Source of the DNA: JBBCJR01 sp037190805
GTDB lineage: Bacteria > Pseudomonadota > Alphaproteobacteria > Sphingomonadales > Sphingomonadaceae
DNA: 64,000 nucleotides
Reading direction: 5' to 3'
NCBI GenBank assembly: GCA_037190805.1
Contig: JBBCJR010000004.1
Span: forward strand, 248,001 to 312,000
The notes beneath the pieces are model-generated. The model searched no databases, was not told where the DNA came from, and saw only the letters and a program-made list of their open reading frames with translations. Below, piece by piece: positions 52,310 to 61,965 of the stretch (positions within the stretch are counted from its first letter, which is position 1; each line of letters begins with the position of its first letter). A program made the position numbers and the translations under genes.

Positions 52310-52507
52310 ATGATCGATCCCATCGCCACCTTCCTGTCCCGTGCCCGCGAAACCGCGCGGCTGATGGTCGGCCTGCCCTGCTATCAGCGCTATCGCCGCC
52401 ATATGGCAGAATCCCACCCCGACACGCCGGCAATGAGCGAGACGGAGTTCTTCCGCGAGCGCCAGCAGGCCCGCTACGGCGGACGCGGCGGCGGGCGCTG
52501 CTGCTGA
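52310..52507 (+). CDS. YbdD/YjiX family protein
   Basis: A 65-aa protein: ARETARLMVGLPCYQRYRRH, SHPDTPAMSETEFFRERQQ, and the C-terminal ARYGGRGGGRCC. This matches YbdD/YjiX, normally encoded directly after the CstA or BtsT peptide/pyruvate carbon-starvation transporter. No such transporter is adjacent; the upstream gene is an unrelated 76-aa membrane protein. Role unknown, perhaps a regulator of CstA encoded elsewhere. Confidence 0.88.
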   Translation: MIDPIATFLSRARETARLMVGLPCYQRYRRHMAESHPDTPAMSETEFFRERQQARYGGRGGGRCC

Positions 52508-52589
52508 AACGGCGGCATCATTAATCCCCGTTGACTCGAATCCAGCACGCGCCCTACCCAGTCCAGGTCGTCGGCGGGTAACCGCCACG

Positions 52590-52786
52590 GCGCGCGCGGG
52601 AGAGCGTCATCGGGTCCGCCCGATGACCGCCGAAGGAGCAACCGCCCCGGAATCTCTCAGGCCTCGGGACCGCGCGGCGCCGATCGACACTCTGGAAAGC
52701 GGGCACCGGCCAACCACCGGCGCCCCACCGAAGGGGTAAACGGGTCCTCGCCCGTGAAAGCTCTCAGGTTCCGTGACAGAGGGGGC
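52590..52786 (+). ncRNA. tandem glycine riboswitch
   Basis: Two glycine aptamers in series. Aptamer 1 (about 52590-52680) has GGGAGAG, CGCCGAAGGAGCAA and AATCTCTCAGGC. Aptamer 2 (about 52686-52782) has CTCTGGAAAG, CACCGAAGGGGTAAA and GCTCTCAGGT followed by GACAGAGG. These are the conserved motifs of the class, and the gcv operon follows. In aptamer 2, CTCTG (52690-52694) pairs with CAGAG (52777-52781) as P1. Binding of glycine should turn on glycine cleavage. Confidence 0.95.
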
Positions 52787-52845
52787 GATGGATCGTGACG
52801 GCGGGCAGCCGGCATGTCGTCCATCGGCCGCAACCTCTGTCATGG
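52771..52845 (+). promoter_or_regulatory. riboswitch expression platform covering the gcvT ribosome-binding site
   Basis: CCGTGACAGAGG (52771-52782, the 3' P1 strand) can pair over 12 bp, one of them G-U, with CCTCTGTCATGG (52834-52845). An inner hairpin forms between CGATGGAT (52786-52793) and GTCCATCG (52819-52826). The last paired bases cover the start of GGAACG, the likely gcvT Shine-Dalgarno. P1 and this helix are mutually exclusive. No U-tract follows, so control is probably translational. Confidence 0.65.
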
Positions 52846-52854
52846 AACGAAACG

Positions 52855-53982
52855 TTGAGCGAAAATCCCACCGGCGACGACGCCCCGGACCCCGCACCAT
52901 CCCCCCTGCCGCTCGACGAGTGGCATCAGGCGCAGGGCGCCCGCATCGTACCCTTCGCCGGCTATCGCATGCCCATCCAATATGAGGGTATCGTTGCCGA
53001 GCATCTATGGACCCGTTCCAACGCAGGGCTGTTCGACGTCAGTCACATGGGCCAGTTGCTGATTTCCGGCGATGGCGCGGATGCGGCACTGGAAGCGCTG
53101 CTACCTGCCGATCTCGCGACGCTGGCACCGGGGCGGATGCGCTATTCGCTGCTCCTGGCGGAGGATGGCGGCATCCTTGACGACCTGATGCTCACCCGCC
53201 GCGAGGACGGGCTTTATCTCGTCGTCAACGGGGCGATGAAATATGACGACATCGCCCATCTGCGCGATCATCTGCCCGACGAGATCACCCTCAACCATAT
53301 GGAGGATCAAGCGCTACTGGCCCTTCAGGGACCGAAGGCGGCGACGGCGCTGGAGCGACTGGCGCCGGGCGTCGCCGATCTCGGTTTCATGACCGCCGGC
53401 GCCTTTGTCATCGACGGAGTCGAGGCGTGGATCAGCCGGTCGGGTTACAGCGGAGAAGACGGGTTCGAGCTGTCCATTCCCGCCGATGCGGCGATCCGGA
53501 TCGCGACCCTTATCGCCGACCAGCCGGAGGTAAAGCCCGCGGGGCTTGGTGCGCGCGATTCCCTGCGGCTGGAAGCGGGTTTGCCGCTCTATGGGCACGA
53601 TCTGGACACCACCACGACGCCGGCGACGGCAGGTCTTGGCTTTGCCGTCGCCAAGCGGCGGCGCGTTGACGGAGGCTTTCTGGGTTCTGCGCGGGTGATG
53701 GCCGAGTTGACCAAGGGCCCCCCGCTTCACCGTGTCGGCGTTGCCGTCGATGGCCGCCAGCCGGTACGCGAGGGCGCTGAAGTCGTGGGCGGCGGCCATG
53801 TCACCAGCGGCGGCTTTTCCCCCACGCTCGAGCGGCCGATCGCCATGGCCTATGTGCCGGCCGCGCTCGCCGCGCCCGGCACCGCCCTCACTCTTCGCCA
53901 GCGCGGCCGCGACCATCAGGCCGTGGTGGTCGCCCTGCCCTTCGTCCCGCACCGCTATCATCGCAAGGAAAGCGCCCGATGA
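52855..53982 (+). CDS. gcvT: glycine cleavage system T protein (aminomethyltransferase)
   Basis: A 375-aa tetrahydrofolate-dependent protein that releases ammonia and makes methylene-THF from the aminomethyl group on GcvH. Seen: [36 protein letters not shown], and [14 protein letters not shown] choose TTG 52855, with GGAACG 8 nt upstream, because it lies just after the riboswitch expression platform and gives the usual length. A GTG at 52795 would add 20 non-conserved residues encoded by the platform itself. Confidence 0.92.
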   Translation: MSENPTGDDAPDPAPSPLPLDEWHQAQGARIVPFAGYRMPIQYEGIVAEHLWTRSNAGLFDVSHMGQLLISGDGADAALEALLPADLATLAPGRMRYSLLLAEDGGILDDLMLTRREDGLYLVVNGAMKYDDIAHLRDHLPDEITLNHMEDQALLALQGPKAATALERLAPGVADLGFMTAGAFVIDGVEAWISRSGYSGEDGFELSIPADAAIRIATLIADQPEVKPAGLGARDSLRLEAGLPLYGHDLDTTTTPATAGLGFAVAKRRRVDGGFLGSARVMAELTKGPPLHRVGVAVDGRQPVREGAEVVGGGHVTSGGFSPTLERPIAMAYVPAALAAPGTALTLRQRGRDHQAVVVALPFVPHRYHRKESAR

Positions 53983-54350
53983 CCCGCTATTTCACCAAGG
54001 ATCATGAATGGATCGACGTCGACGGCGCCGAGGCGACGGTCGGCATCACCGATTATGCCCAGGCCCAGCTTGGCGACATCGTGTTCGCCGAAGCGCCGCC
54101 CGCCGGCACCACCGTTCAGCGCGGCAAGGAAGCCGCCGTGGTCGAATCGGTGAAGGCGGCATCGGACGTCTATGCTCCGGTGTCGGGCACCGTCATCGAG
54201 GCCAACGCCCTGCTGGCCGACGATCCGGCGGTGATCAACACCTCGCCTGAGGAGAACGGCTGGTTCTTCCGCCTTACCCTCGCCGACCCGTCCGAGTTGG
54301 ACGGGTTGATGGATGCCGCCGCCTATCAGGCGTTCATTGCCGCCCTCTGA
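53979..54350 (+). CDS. gcvH: glycine cleavage system H protein
   Basis: A 123-aa lipoyl carrier that shuttles the aminomethyl group between P, T and L proteins. Lipoyl Lys59 is in [18 protein letters not shown] and [15 protein letters not shown] are standard. Start overlaps gcvT (ATGA). Confidence 0.95.
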   Translation: MTRYFTKDHEWIDVDGAEATVGITDYAQAQLGDIVFAEAPPAGTTVQRGKEAAVVESVKAASDVYAPVSGTVIEANALLADDPAVINTSPEENGWFFRLTLADPSELDGLMDAAAYQAFIAAL

Positions 54351-54368
54351 CCGCCGGAACTGCCGCCG

Positions 54369-55736
54369 ATGCGCTACCTGCCCCTGACCGATGCCGACCG
54401 CGCCGACATGCTGACGGCGATCGGCGCCACCTCGATCGACGACCTGTTCGCCGACGTTCCCGCCGCCGCGCGGCTGTCCGGCCCGATCGATGGCCTTCCC
54501 GGTCATGCCTCTGAACTGGCCGTGGAACGACAGCTGTCCAACCTCGCCGCGCGCAGCCTGGCTGCAGGCGACCGGCCCTTCTTCCTCGGGTGCGGCGCCT
54601 ATCGGCACCATGTTCCCGCCAGCGTCGACCATCTGATCCAGCGCGGCGAGTTCATGACCAGCTACACTCCCTATCAGCCGGAAATCGCGCAAGGCACGGT
54701 GCAGGCCTTGTTCGAATTCCAGACGCAGGTTGCCCGGCTGCTCGGCACTGAAATCGCCAATGCCTCGATGTATGACGGCTCCACCGCTTGCTGGGAGGCG
54801 ATCACCATGGCCCGGCGGGTCACCCGGCGGGAGAAGGCGGTGCTGTCGGCGGGTCTTCACCCGCATTATGTCGCCGTGGCCACCACAATGGCGCGGTTCA
54901 CGGGCGACAAACTCGACACGGCCCTGCCGACACTGACGGAAGGTGCGCCCGGTGACGACATGGCTCGCCTGATCGCCGCGATCGACGACGAAACCAGCTG
55001 TGTCGTGGTCCAGAACCCCAATATCCTCGGCCATGTCGCCGACCTCTCGGAACTCGCCGAACGCGCTCACGCCAAGGGTGCCCTGCTGGTCGTCGTGGTG
55101 ACGGAGCCAGTGGCGCTGGGCGCGATCCGTTCGCCAGGTGAGATGGGCGCCGACATCGTCGTCGGCGAGGGTCAGGCGCTGGGCGTCGGCCTCAATTTCG
55201 GTGGCCCCTATGCCGGCCTGTTCGGCACGCGCGAAAAATATGTCCGCCAGATGCCGGGCCGCCTTGCGGGCCAGACGGTGGATGCGGACGGTCGGCGCGG
55301 CTTCGTCCTTACCCTGTCGACCCGCGAGCAGCATATCCGGCGTGAGAAAGCGACCAGCAATATCTGCACCAATGCAGGACTTTGTGCGCTGGCCTTCTCG
55401 ATCCATCTGAGCTTGCTGGGGGAACAGGGCCTGCGCGACCTCGCTGCCCTGAACCATGGCCTCGCGGTGAACGCGGCGGAACGGCTGGCGACGGTGCCGG
55501 GCATTACGCTCGTGAACGGCCCGTTCTTCAACGAGTTCACGCTGCGGTTGGAGCGGCCGGCCCGGCCTGTCGTCCGACAACTGGCCGAGCGCGGGATATT
55601 GGGCGGTGTGTCGCTCGGGCGGCTTTACCCCGGCGTCGAGGCACTGGAAGCGGGACTGGTCGTCGCCGTCACGGAGACCACCACCGCGGAAGACGTCGAT
55701 GTGCTGACGGATGCCCTTCAGGAGGTGCTGGCATGA
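54369..55736 (+). CDS. gcvPA: glycine dehydrogenase (decarboxylating) subunit 1
   Basis: A 455-aa N-terminal half of the split P protein, which with subunit 2 decarboxylates glycine. Seen: [55 protein letters not shown], and [19 protein letters not shown]. Stop overlaps the gcvPB start. Part of the riboswitch-controlled operon. Confidence 0.95.
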   Translation: MRYLPLTDADRADMLTAIGATSIDDLFADVPAAARLSGPIDGLPGHASELAVERQLSNLAARSLAAGDRPFFLGCGAYRHHVPASVDHLIQRGEFMTSYTPYQPEIAQGTVQALFEFQTQVARLLGTEIANASMYDGSTACWEAITMARRVTRREKAVLSAGLHPHYVAVATTMARFTGDKLDTALPTLTEGAPGDDMARLIAAIDDETSCVVVQNPNILGHVADLSELAERAHAKGALLVVVVTEPVALGAIRSPGEMGADIVVGEGQALGVGLNFGGPYAGLFGTREKYVRQMPGRLAGQTVDADGRRGFVLTLSTREQHIRREKATSNICTNAGLCALAFSIHLSLLGEQGLRDLAALNHGLAVNAAERLATVPGITLVNGPFFNEFTLRLERPARPVVRQLAERGILGGVSLGRLYPGVEALEAGLVVAVTETTTAEDVDVLTDALQEVLA

Positions 55737-57286
55737 CCATGACCGCAACCGGCCGCGTCACCCGGCCCGAGACGACCAGCGATGACAGCGCGCCCTCGTC
55801 TGCCGAAACGACCACCGGTAACCGCGCGCTGATGCTGGAGGAGCCGCTGCTGTTCGAGATCGGCGGCACAGATCGCAGCGGCGTCGACATCCCCGCCCCG
55901 CCCCGCGTGGCCAGCCGCCTCAGCGGGCTGGAGCGGACGGCGTCGATCGGCCTGCCCGGCCTGTCCGAACCCGAAGCGGTGCGCCACTATACGCGCCTCA
56001 GCCGCCAGAACTATGCCATCGACCTCGGCCTGTTCCCGCTCGGTTCGTGCACGATGAAGCATAATCCGCGCCTCAACGAGAAGCTTGCCCGCCTGCCCGG
56101 ATTTGCCGACATTCACCCGCTGCAGCCGGTGGAAACGGTGCAAGGGGGGCTCGCCCTCATTCATCTGGTCGGCGACTGGCTGGTCCGCCTGACTGGCATG
56201 GCCGCCGTGGCGATGAGCCCCAAGGCCGGCGCCCATGGCGAACTGTGCGGCCTGCTCGCCATCCGCGCCGCGCTGGAAGCGCGGGGCGATGCCCGGCAGG
56301 TGGTGCTGGTGCCCGAAAGCGCGCATGGTACCAACCCCGCCACCGCCGCCTTCTGCGGCTATCGGGTCGAGGACATTCCCGCCACCCCCGACGGCCGCGT
56401 CGATCTGGAGGCGTTGCGTGCCCGCCTCGGCGCCGACGTGGCGGCGGTGATGATCACCAATCCCAACACCTGCGGCCTGTTCGAGCGCGACATGATCGCC
56501 ATCGCCGATGCCGTCCACGCCGCCGGCGCCTTCGTCTATTGCGACGGGGCCAATTTCAACGCCATCGTCGGCCGCGTCCGTCCTGGCGATCTTGGCATCG
56601 ATGCCATGCATATCAACCTGCACAAGACCTTCTCCACCCCGCATGGCGGCGGCGGGCCGGGCGCGGGGCCGGTGGTCTTTTCCGCCGCTCTCGCTCCCCA
56701 CGCGCCGCTGCCGATGGTCGAGCGCGACGGCGACCATTACCGCCTCATCGAGGAGGAAAGCGCCGCCGAAGCCCATGCCGACAGCTTTGGTCGCATGGCC
56801 GCCTTCCACGGTCAGATGGGCATGTTCGTGCGCGCCGCCGCCTATATGCTCAGTCACGGCGCCGACGGTCTGCGTCAGGTGGCGGAAGACGCAGTGCTGA
56901 ACGCCAACTATGTGCTGCGCGCGCTGGACGACGTGCTCGATGCGCCGTTCGCGCACAGTGGCCCCTGCATGCACGAGGCGCTGTTCTCTGACGACGGCTT
57001 TGCCGGCGGCTTCACCACGCTCGACGTCGCCAAGGGACTGATCGACGAAGGCTTTCACCCGATGACCATGTATTTTCCGCTGGTCGTCCACGGCGCCATG
57101 CTGGTCGAACCGACCGAAACCGAGAGCAAGGCCGCGCTGGATCAGTTCATCGCCGCCCTGCGCAGCATTGCGGGACGCGCGAAGGCCGGCGATCCGGCCC
57201 TGAAGGCAGCCCCGATCCATGCCCCACGTCGCCGGCTAGATGAAACCGCCGCCGCACGGAAACCGATATTAGTGTGGCGCGCGTGA
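55733..57286 (+). CDS. gcvPB: glycine dehydrogenase (decarboxylating) subunit 2
   Basis: A 517-aa PLP-bearing half of the split P protein. The cofactor Lys lies in [50 protein letters not shown] and NPNTCGLFE are family marks. Start ATG 55733 overlaps the gcvPA stop. No gcvL (lpd) is nearby, as usual, since it is shared with other complexes. Confidence 0.94.
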   Translation: MTMTATGRVTRPETTSDDSAPSSAETTTGNRALMLEEPLLFEIGGTDRSGVDIPAPPRVASRLSGLERTASIGLPGLSEPEAVRHYTRLSRQNYAIDLGLFPLGSCTMKHNPRLNEKLARLPGFADIHPLQPVETVQGGLALIHLVGDWLVRLTGMAAVAMSPKAGAHGELCGLLAIRAALEARGDARQVVLVPESAHGTNPATAAFCGYRVEDIPATPDGRVDLEALRARLGADVAAVMITNPNTCGLFERDMIAIADAVHAAGAFVYCDGANFNAIVGRVRPGDLGIDAMHINLHKTFSTPHGGGGPGAGPVVFSAALAPHAPLPMVERDGDHYRLIEEESAAEAHADSFGRMAAFHGQMGMFVRAAAYMLSHGADGLRQVAEDAVLNANYVLRALDDVLDAPFAHSGPCMHEALFSDDGFAGGFTTLDVAKGLIDEGFHPMTMYFPLVVHGAMLVEPTETESKAALDQFIAALRSIAGRAKAGDPALKAAPIHAPRRRLDETAAARKPILVWRA

Positions 57287-57292
57287 CGACCG

Positions 57293-57985
57293 CTAAAGTA
57301 GGCTGAAAAATCTCGCGCCGGCGCGGAACTCCTTTTCGCGCAGGGCGCGCGCTTCCAGCGCCAGGCTGTCGCTGCCCCATTGTTCAGCCTGCCAGTCCTC
57401 GTCCAACTGGGACGCCTTGAACGCCGCATCCACGGTCAGCGCGCCGTCGGTGACAGCGAGCGCGATCAGTAGCGATCCCGACACCGTGACCAGGGGGTCG
57501 AGCCCGGCGAGGTGGAAGGCATCCATGTTGTTCACGACCCGGGTCAGGCGTTCCAGGGTCGCCGCCGCCTGGGGCTGATGAACGATGCCTGCGGTCACTC
57601 CAAATTCGATCCCGTATCGCGCTTTCGCCCAGGACAGGATCGGATTCCACACCGCTTCCTGCCGCTCGACCAAGGTTGCCGGCCCCTCGGCGCGATAGGC
57701 GATGAGGTCGCTGTCCGCATAGCCGGCCAGCCGGGCGGCGAATCGCTCCTGATCGGGCGCTACCCGGTCGATCGCGGCGTTGGCGAGAGCGGTCATCGGC
57801 ATCGTCGGAAACGCGATCTCGTCGCCCTGCGCCGCCCATTCCGCCGCCATCGCCGCCGCCAGCGAACGCGACGGCACCCACAATTCGGCCTTTGCCAGCG
57901 TTGGGACCGGCCGACCATCCAGGGTGATACCGTGGCGTCCGCCGCCCAAGGGGACGGCGGCAACCGCCTGATAGAAGCGCTTCAT
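57293..57985 (-). CDS. ATP12-family F1-ATPase assembly chaperone
   Basis: A 230-aa ATP12 protein, the chaperone for the alpha subunit of F1-ATPase in alphaproteobacteria and mitochondria. Seen: ITLDGRPVPTLAKAELWVPS, AAEWAAQGDEIAFPTMPMTALANAAID, and YADSDLIAYRAEGPATLVERQ. Start 57985 (MKRFYQAVA) overlaps the stop of the upstream small membrane gene by 4 nt. Confidence 0.92.
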   Translation of the reverse strand: MKRFYQAVAAVPLGGGRHGITLDGRPVPTLAKAELWVPSRSLAAAMAAEWAAQGDEIAFPTMPMTALANAAIDRVAPDQERFAARLAGYADSDLIAYRAEGPATLVERQEAVWNPILSWAKARYGIEFGVTAGIVHQPQAAATLERLTRVVNNMDAFHLAGLDPLVTVSGSLLIALAVTDGALTVDAAFKASQLDEDWQAEQWGSDSLALEARALREKEFRAGARFFSLL

Positions 57986-58212
57986 TGGCCAGGCGGTGTC
58001 CGCCAGCGTCGCGCCAGCAGCTTCGGCAACAGGAAGGACAGCGCAAGGCCAATGGCGAAGACCGTGCCTCCGGTCAGCGCATCGCCGCCCGCCCGCAGCA
58101 GATCGGTGTACCAGACCAGCAAGCCCACGATCATCACGATCGCCCCCACCCCGCGCGCGGCATTCAGCAGCAGGAAGCGCTGCTGGACAGGATCGGACGG
58201 AGGCGCGGTCAT
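57982..58212 (-). CDS. small two-helix membrane protein
   Basis: A 76-aa protein with two membrane segments (about 20-38 and 46-63) and a basic C-terminus (LLARRWRTPPGQ). It is coupled by 4-nt overlaps to the HAD phosphatase upstream and ATP12 downstream. Family unknown. Confidence 0.75.
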   Translation of the reverse strand: MTAPPSDPVQQRFLLLNAARGVGAIVMIVGLLVWYTDLLRAGGDALTGGTVFAIGLALSFLLPKLLARRWRTPPGQ

Positions 58213-58880
58213 CTGGCGATTTCCTCGATGTAGGGGACGAGTTCGGCGGGTTGTTCGAGGACGGCGACGGCACCCGCCTCAATCAGCTCGTCGGGATGAT
58301 GGTAGCCCCAGTCAACCCCGACCGCACGGACACCGGCGGCAACCCCCATGTGGATGTCATAAACCGTGTCGCCGATCATCCAGGTGCGGGCCGGCATTTC
58401 GCCGGCCTCCGCGATCGCGGCATGGAGCATTGCCGGATGCGGCTTTGACGGATGGCGGTCGGCGGTTTGCAGGGTAACGAAATGATGGGCCATGTTGTGC
58501 CGGTCGAGGCACAGGCGCAGTCCACGGTCCGATTTGCCCGTCGCCACGCCCAGCAGCCAGCCGTCTTCATCCAGGCGCGCGATAAGATCGGCGATGCCGG
58601 GAAACAGCGGCTCTTCGATCAGCCCGTTGCCGCGCAGACGCTGGAACGCCTGCTTGTAATCTTCCGCCATGTGCAGATGGATGCCGCCGTCGGCGTCGGG
58701 CAGAAGCACTGCCATCGCTTCCACTAGATTGAGGCCGACGACCCGGCGGATCGCTGATCGCTCGGGGGGCTCGAGCCGCGCGCGCGCAAACGCATCCTCC
58801 ATCGCCAGGCAGATATTGGCCTGGCTGTCGACCAGAGTGCCATCGCAATCGAAGATGATCAGCCCTCGCGACACGGCCAT
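58209..58880 (-). CDS. HAD-family phosphatase, phosphoglycolate-phosphatase-like
   Basis: A 223-aa HAD hydrolase. Motif I IFDCDGTLVDSQ (nucleophile Asp), motif II GVATGKSDRGL, motif III around PSKPHP, and motif IV MIGDTVYDIHMG. A four-helix cap follows motif I, as in Gph-type enzymes. Its 3' end overlaps the downstream small membrane gene (4 nt), and its 5' end overlaps the PaiB-like gene by 22 nt. Exact substrate unknown. Confidence 0.9.
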   Translation of the reverse strand: MAVSRGLIIFDCDGTLVDSQANICLAMEDAFARARLEPPERSAIRRVVGLNLVEAMAVLLPDADGGIHLHMAEDYKQAFQRLRGNGLIEEPLFPGIADLIARLDEDGWLLGVATGKSDRGLRLCLDRHNMAHHFVTLQTADRHPSKPHPAMLHAAIAEAGEMPARTWMIGDTVYDIHMGVAAGVRAVGVDWGYHHPDELIEAGAVAVLEQPAELVPYIEEIAR

Positions 58881-59473
58881 TCACGCATCAGATGGGCAAC
58901 CGAGTTCCGCCCTATCGCTTCAAGATTCTCGATGATCCGAGCCTGCACCTCGGGCGGCTTGTCCTGCGACAGCTTGGCGGTGCCGCGCCACGCCCGGACA
59001 TCCATCTCGAAGCCCACGATGCCGCGCATCAGCCGGTCGAGATAGCTGGCTTCGGATCGCGCCACCGCCCACGGCGCCTTGTCGTCCTTTCCCACCTCGA
59101 AAGCGGCGACAACTTCGTCGAGCAAGGCCGGCAGCGCCTCCGCCGGCAGGGCCCGCACCGGTCCCTCAAGTTCCGCGGTCAGGTAATTCCAGGTCGGCAC
59201 ATCGGTGTAGCCTGTCTGACCATACCAGTCTGGGCTGATATAGGCGTCGGGGCCATTGACCACGAACAACGCATCCCTGCCGTCAAGGTGGCGGGTGATC
59301 GCGTTGCCGCGCGAGACATGGAAACGCAGAATGCCGTTTCGGACGACCGCCGGAATATGGACAACCCGTGGCCCATCGGGCGTTTCCGCGAACAGCATGC
59401 CAAAGCCGATGTCGGTAACGAAGGCGGTGATCTGTTCGGGATCGTGCCAGTGATATTTACTGTTGGGATGCAT
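58859..59473 (-). CDS. FMN-binding PaiB-like protein
   Basis: A 204-aa PaiB/FMN-binding split-barrel protein: MHPNSKYHWHDPEQITAFV, GMLFAETPDGPRVVHIPAV, RFHVSRGNAITRHLDG, and SPDWYGQTGYTDVPTWNYL. PaiB affects sporulation and protease genes in Bacillus; in proteobacteria its role is unclear. Start 59473 shares the TGA of the pseudouridine synthase gene (TGATG). Confidence 0.88.
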   Translation of the reverse strand: MHPNSKYHWHDPEQITAFVTDIGFGMLFAETPDGPRVVHIPAVVRNGILRFHVSRGNAITRHLDGRDALFVVNGPDAYISPDWYGQTGYTDVPTWNYLTAELEGPVRALPAEALPALLDEVVAAFEVGKDDKAPWAVARSEASYLDRLMRGIVGFEMDVRAWRGTAKLSQDKPPEVQARIIENLEAIGRNSVAHLMREWPCREG

Positions 59474-60579
59474 CAGCCGCGTCCCCTGCCCCGCCGTTCG
59501 CCGCGCCGTTCGCGCCGCCGCGCCTTTGCCGCCGCCGCCGCCCGACGGCGCTGCCCCTCGACCGTGTCGCCAGGAGCGATGTCGTCCAGCGGCAGGTCGC
59601 CCGCCTTGGGATCGAACCCGAGATGGGCGAAGCTGTCGGTCATATGCTGTGGCAGATCGGCGGTGACGTCGATCGTCCCACCGTAGGGATGGTCGATCCT
59701 CAACCGCCGGGCATGAAGATGCATCTTGCGGCTGATGCCGCCCGTCAGCATCGCGTCCTGCCCGCCATATTTGCCGTCGCCGACGATCGGATGGCCGATC
59801 GCCGCCATGTGGACGCGCAGCTGATGCGTGCGGCCCGTAAAGGGTTGCAGCTCGACCCAGGCGGCGCGATTGCCGGCACGCTCGATGACCCGATAGCGGG
59901 TCCGGGAAGGCTGACCGGCCTCGCTCTCGTCGACGTGCATCTTCTCGCCGCCGGTGCCGGGTTGCTTGGCGATCGGCAGATCGACGAACCCGTCCTCGAT
60001 CGACGGCACACCAACGATCAGCGCCCAATAGACCTTGCGCGCCGTGCGGCTGGAAAAGGCCTTTGAGAAGAAGGCGGCCGACCGCGCCGTCCGGGCGACG
60101 AGGAGAACGCCGGACGTGTCCTTGTCCAGCCGATGGACGAGTTTCGGACGCACCCCGTCATCGCCCGCGAACGCATCCAGCAGACCGTCGACATGCTCCG
60201 ACGTCTTGGTGCCGCCTTGGGTCGCGAGGCCCGGCGGCTTAGCGAGGACGATCGCGGCCCGGTCCTCACGGATCACCAGGGAGCGCGCAAAATCGACCTG
60301 ATCGGGTGAAAGCGGTGTCCGCTCCCGCTTCACCGCCAGCGGCGATACAGGTGTTTCGGCGGGCGGGACGCGAATTTGCTGACCGGCCGTGATTCGGTCG
60401 CCCGGGGTGGCACGACCGCCGTCGACCCTGAGTTGCCCCGTCCGCGCCCAGCGTGACACGATATTGAAGCTGGCATCGGGCAGATGCCGCTTGAACCAGC
60501 GGTCGAGCCGGATGCCGTCATCATCCTCGCCGACGACGAACTGGCGAACGCCCTCGCCGCCCTGACCTTCATCGCTCAT
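59473..60579 (-). CDS. RluC/RluD-family pseudouridine synthase
   Basis: A 368-aa enzyme that converts specific uridines in 23S rRNA to pseudouridine. An S4 domain (about 22-70) precedes the catalytic HRLDKDTSG (Asp152) and FTGRTHQLRVHM. The C-terminal 30 residues are Arg/Ala-rich (RRRAAAAAKARRRERRG). Start 60579 overlaps the crcB stop (ATGA); seven upstream residues from 60600 are not family-like. RluC versus RluD cannot be settled here. Confidence 0.93.
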   Translation of the reverse strand: MSDEGQGGEGVRQFVVGEDDDGIRLDRWFKRHLPDASFNIVSRWARTGQLRVDGGRATPGDRITAGQQIRVPPAETPVSPLAVKRERTPLSPDQVDFARSLVIREDRAAIVLAKPPGLATQGGTKTSEHVDGLLDAFAGDDGVRPKLVHRLDKDTSGVLLVARTARSAAFFSKAFSSRTARKVYWALIVGVPSIEDGFVDLPIAKQPGTGGEKMHVDESEAGQPSRTRYRVIERAGNRAAWVELQPFTGRTHQLRVHMAAIGHPIVGDGKYGGQDAMLTGGISRKMHLHARRLRIDHPYGGTIDVTADLPQHMTDSFAHLGFDPKAGDLPLDDIAPGDTVEGQRRRAAAAAKARRRERRGERRGRGRG

Positions 60580-60953
60580 CCCAGCACCCGCGACAGCCAC
60601 AGGCCAAGGAACAGGAACAGCACCGATCCCGCCACCGACGACACCGAATATGCGGCGGCGACAACGGGTTGGCCGCGCGTCAGCATGTTCGCGGTTTCAA
60701 GACTGAAGGCCGAAAATGTGGTGAAGCCGCCCAGCACGCCAACGCCCAGGAACAGGCGCAACGCCTCGCCCCCTTCGCTGACGCGGCCGAGCACGCCGAC
60801 CAGCACGCCCATCAGGAACCCGCCGGCCAGGTTGACTGTCCATGTGCCCCAGGGGAACCCGGGACCGGTCAGGTGCAAGGCGATGCGGCCGACATGATAG
60901 CGCAGGCCCGCGCCGATCGCTCCACCCAGCATGACGATGAACAGATTTGGCAT
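60576..60953 (-). CDS. crcB: fluoride exporter CrcB/Fluc
   Basis: A 125-aa four-helix membrane protein forming a dual-topology fluoride channel. Motifs: MLGGAIGAGLRYHVGRI, FPWGTWTVNLAGGFLMGVLVG, and GVLGGFTTFSAFSLETANML. I saw no fluoride riboswitch upstream. Coupled to the downstream pseudouridine synthase gene. Confidence 0.94.
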   Translation of the reverse strand: MPNLFIVMLGGAIGAGLRYHVGRIALHLTGPGFPWGTWTVNLAGGFLMGVLVGVLGRVSEGGEALRLFLGVGVLGGFTTFSAFSLETANMLTRGQPVVAAAYSVSSVAGSVLFLFLGLWLSRVLG

Positions 60954-60995
60954 GCCGCCTCTCTAGCCGTCCCCGCGCGCCAGCGATAGGCCCGG

Positions 60996-61901
60996 TCAGA
61001 GGACGCCGAACGTCCACCCTTCGGTGCGGGCGATGGCGCACGTGAGACCATCGGGCTGCCAGAAATGCGGCTTGCCGGCGATCGCGCGCAGACCAGCGGC
61101 AGCAATGATCGCATCGCTTTGATGGTCGTCGAACACCGCATTGCCCGCCAGGGGGCAGCTGCCCAGTGCCGACAGGGCCAGCTCCAGACTGTCACGATCC
61201 CGCAATTTCAGGCCGCGTCCGCCAGCCAGCCTGATGAAGGCGCGGGCATAGATTTCGACGATGACGCCCGTTTCCAAGGTGGACGAATCAAACGGCCACA
61301 CCGCGAAGCTTGCGCGCAGGCGGTGAAGCAGCCGCATTCCGGAAAAGCTCGCCTTGGCGACCTGCGCGGCACCGATGGCGTCGAATATGGTGGATGCCTT
61401 CCCGCCCCCGCCAGCGTTGAACGCCGCCTCACAGACACGCGGGTGCATATAGTCGGCTTTCCGTCCGTCCGCCGCACCGAAATAGAAATGCGGGCGATGA
61501 CGGCTTTCGAGAAAGCTTGCCGCGCCAAGATCCTCATCACCGCAGCATCCATCGACATAGGCCCAAAATCCGGGACCGTTCTCAGCGGTCGTCGCGCCCG
61601 GCAGATAAGCACCGCGCGCGGCGTAAGGCGGAGCAAAGCTGAAATCGAACCCGACCAGCAGCCGCTCGTCCACTGCGGCAGCGCGCAACCATTCGCCGAC
61701 GGCGGTGCGCGACCAGTACCGCCCCTGCGGCGCGATCAACGTCGGCGCGTCCTCACCCGGCCGGGCCAGCGCGACCGCGATGCCGGGATGACGCGCGCCC
61801 TTCGCGCCCGACCAGTCGATGCCGACATAGCCAGTGAAGCCGCTCAACGCGCCGCCCGCCGGGCGCTGGATACCCGTTCCGCCCACGTCAGTTCGATTCA
61901 T
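60996..61901 (-). CDS. DUF429-like RNase-H-fold protein
   Basis: A 301-aa protein starting at ATG 61901 (MNRTDVGGTG). YVGIDWSGAKGARHPGIAVAL (about 27-47) resembles the first beta-hairpin and Asp of RNase-H/RuvC-like folds found in DUF429 proteins. Later FDDHQSDAIIAAAGLRAIAG supplies possible further acidic residues. A nuclease-like or nucleotide role is inferred only from the fold. It stands alone between crcB and rarA. Confidence 0.7.
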   Translation of the reverse strand: MNRTDVGGTGIQRPAGGALSGFTGYVGIDWSGAKGARHPGIAVALARPGEDAPTLIAPQGRYWSRTAVGEWLRAAAVDERLLVGFDFSFAPPYAARGAYLPGATTAENGPGFWAYVDGCCGDEDLGAASFLESRHRPHFYFGAADGRKADYMHPRVCEAAFNAGGGGKASTIFDAIGAAQVAKASFSGMRLLHRLRASFAVWPFDSSTLETGVIVEIYARAFIRLAGGRGLKLRDRDSLELALSALGSCPLAGNAVFDDHQSDAIIAAAGLRAIAGKPHFWQPDGLTCAIARTEGWTFGVL

Positions 61902-61965
61902 AGGCCAAGCCGACCCGGCGTGATCTCCGGCAGAGCCTTTGCGCAGTCGATCACGTCGTTCCGGG

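Noticed and set aside
52773..52985. Plus-strand 70-codon frame overlapping the riboswitch and gcvT 5' end
   Set aside because: It is out of frame with gcvT and Arg/Pro-rich, typical of shadow frames; the region is explained by the riboswitch.
60954..60995. Fluoride riboswitch upstream of crcB
   Set aside because: The short leader has none of the conserved fluoride-aptamer segments.
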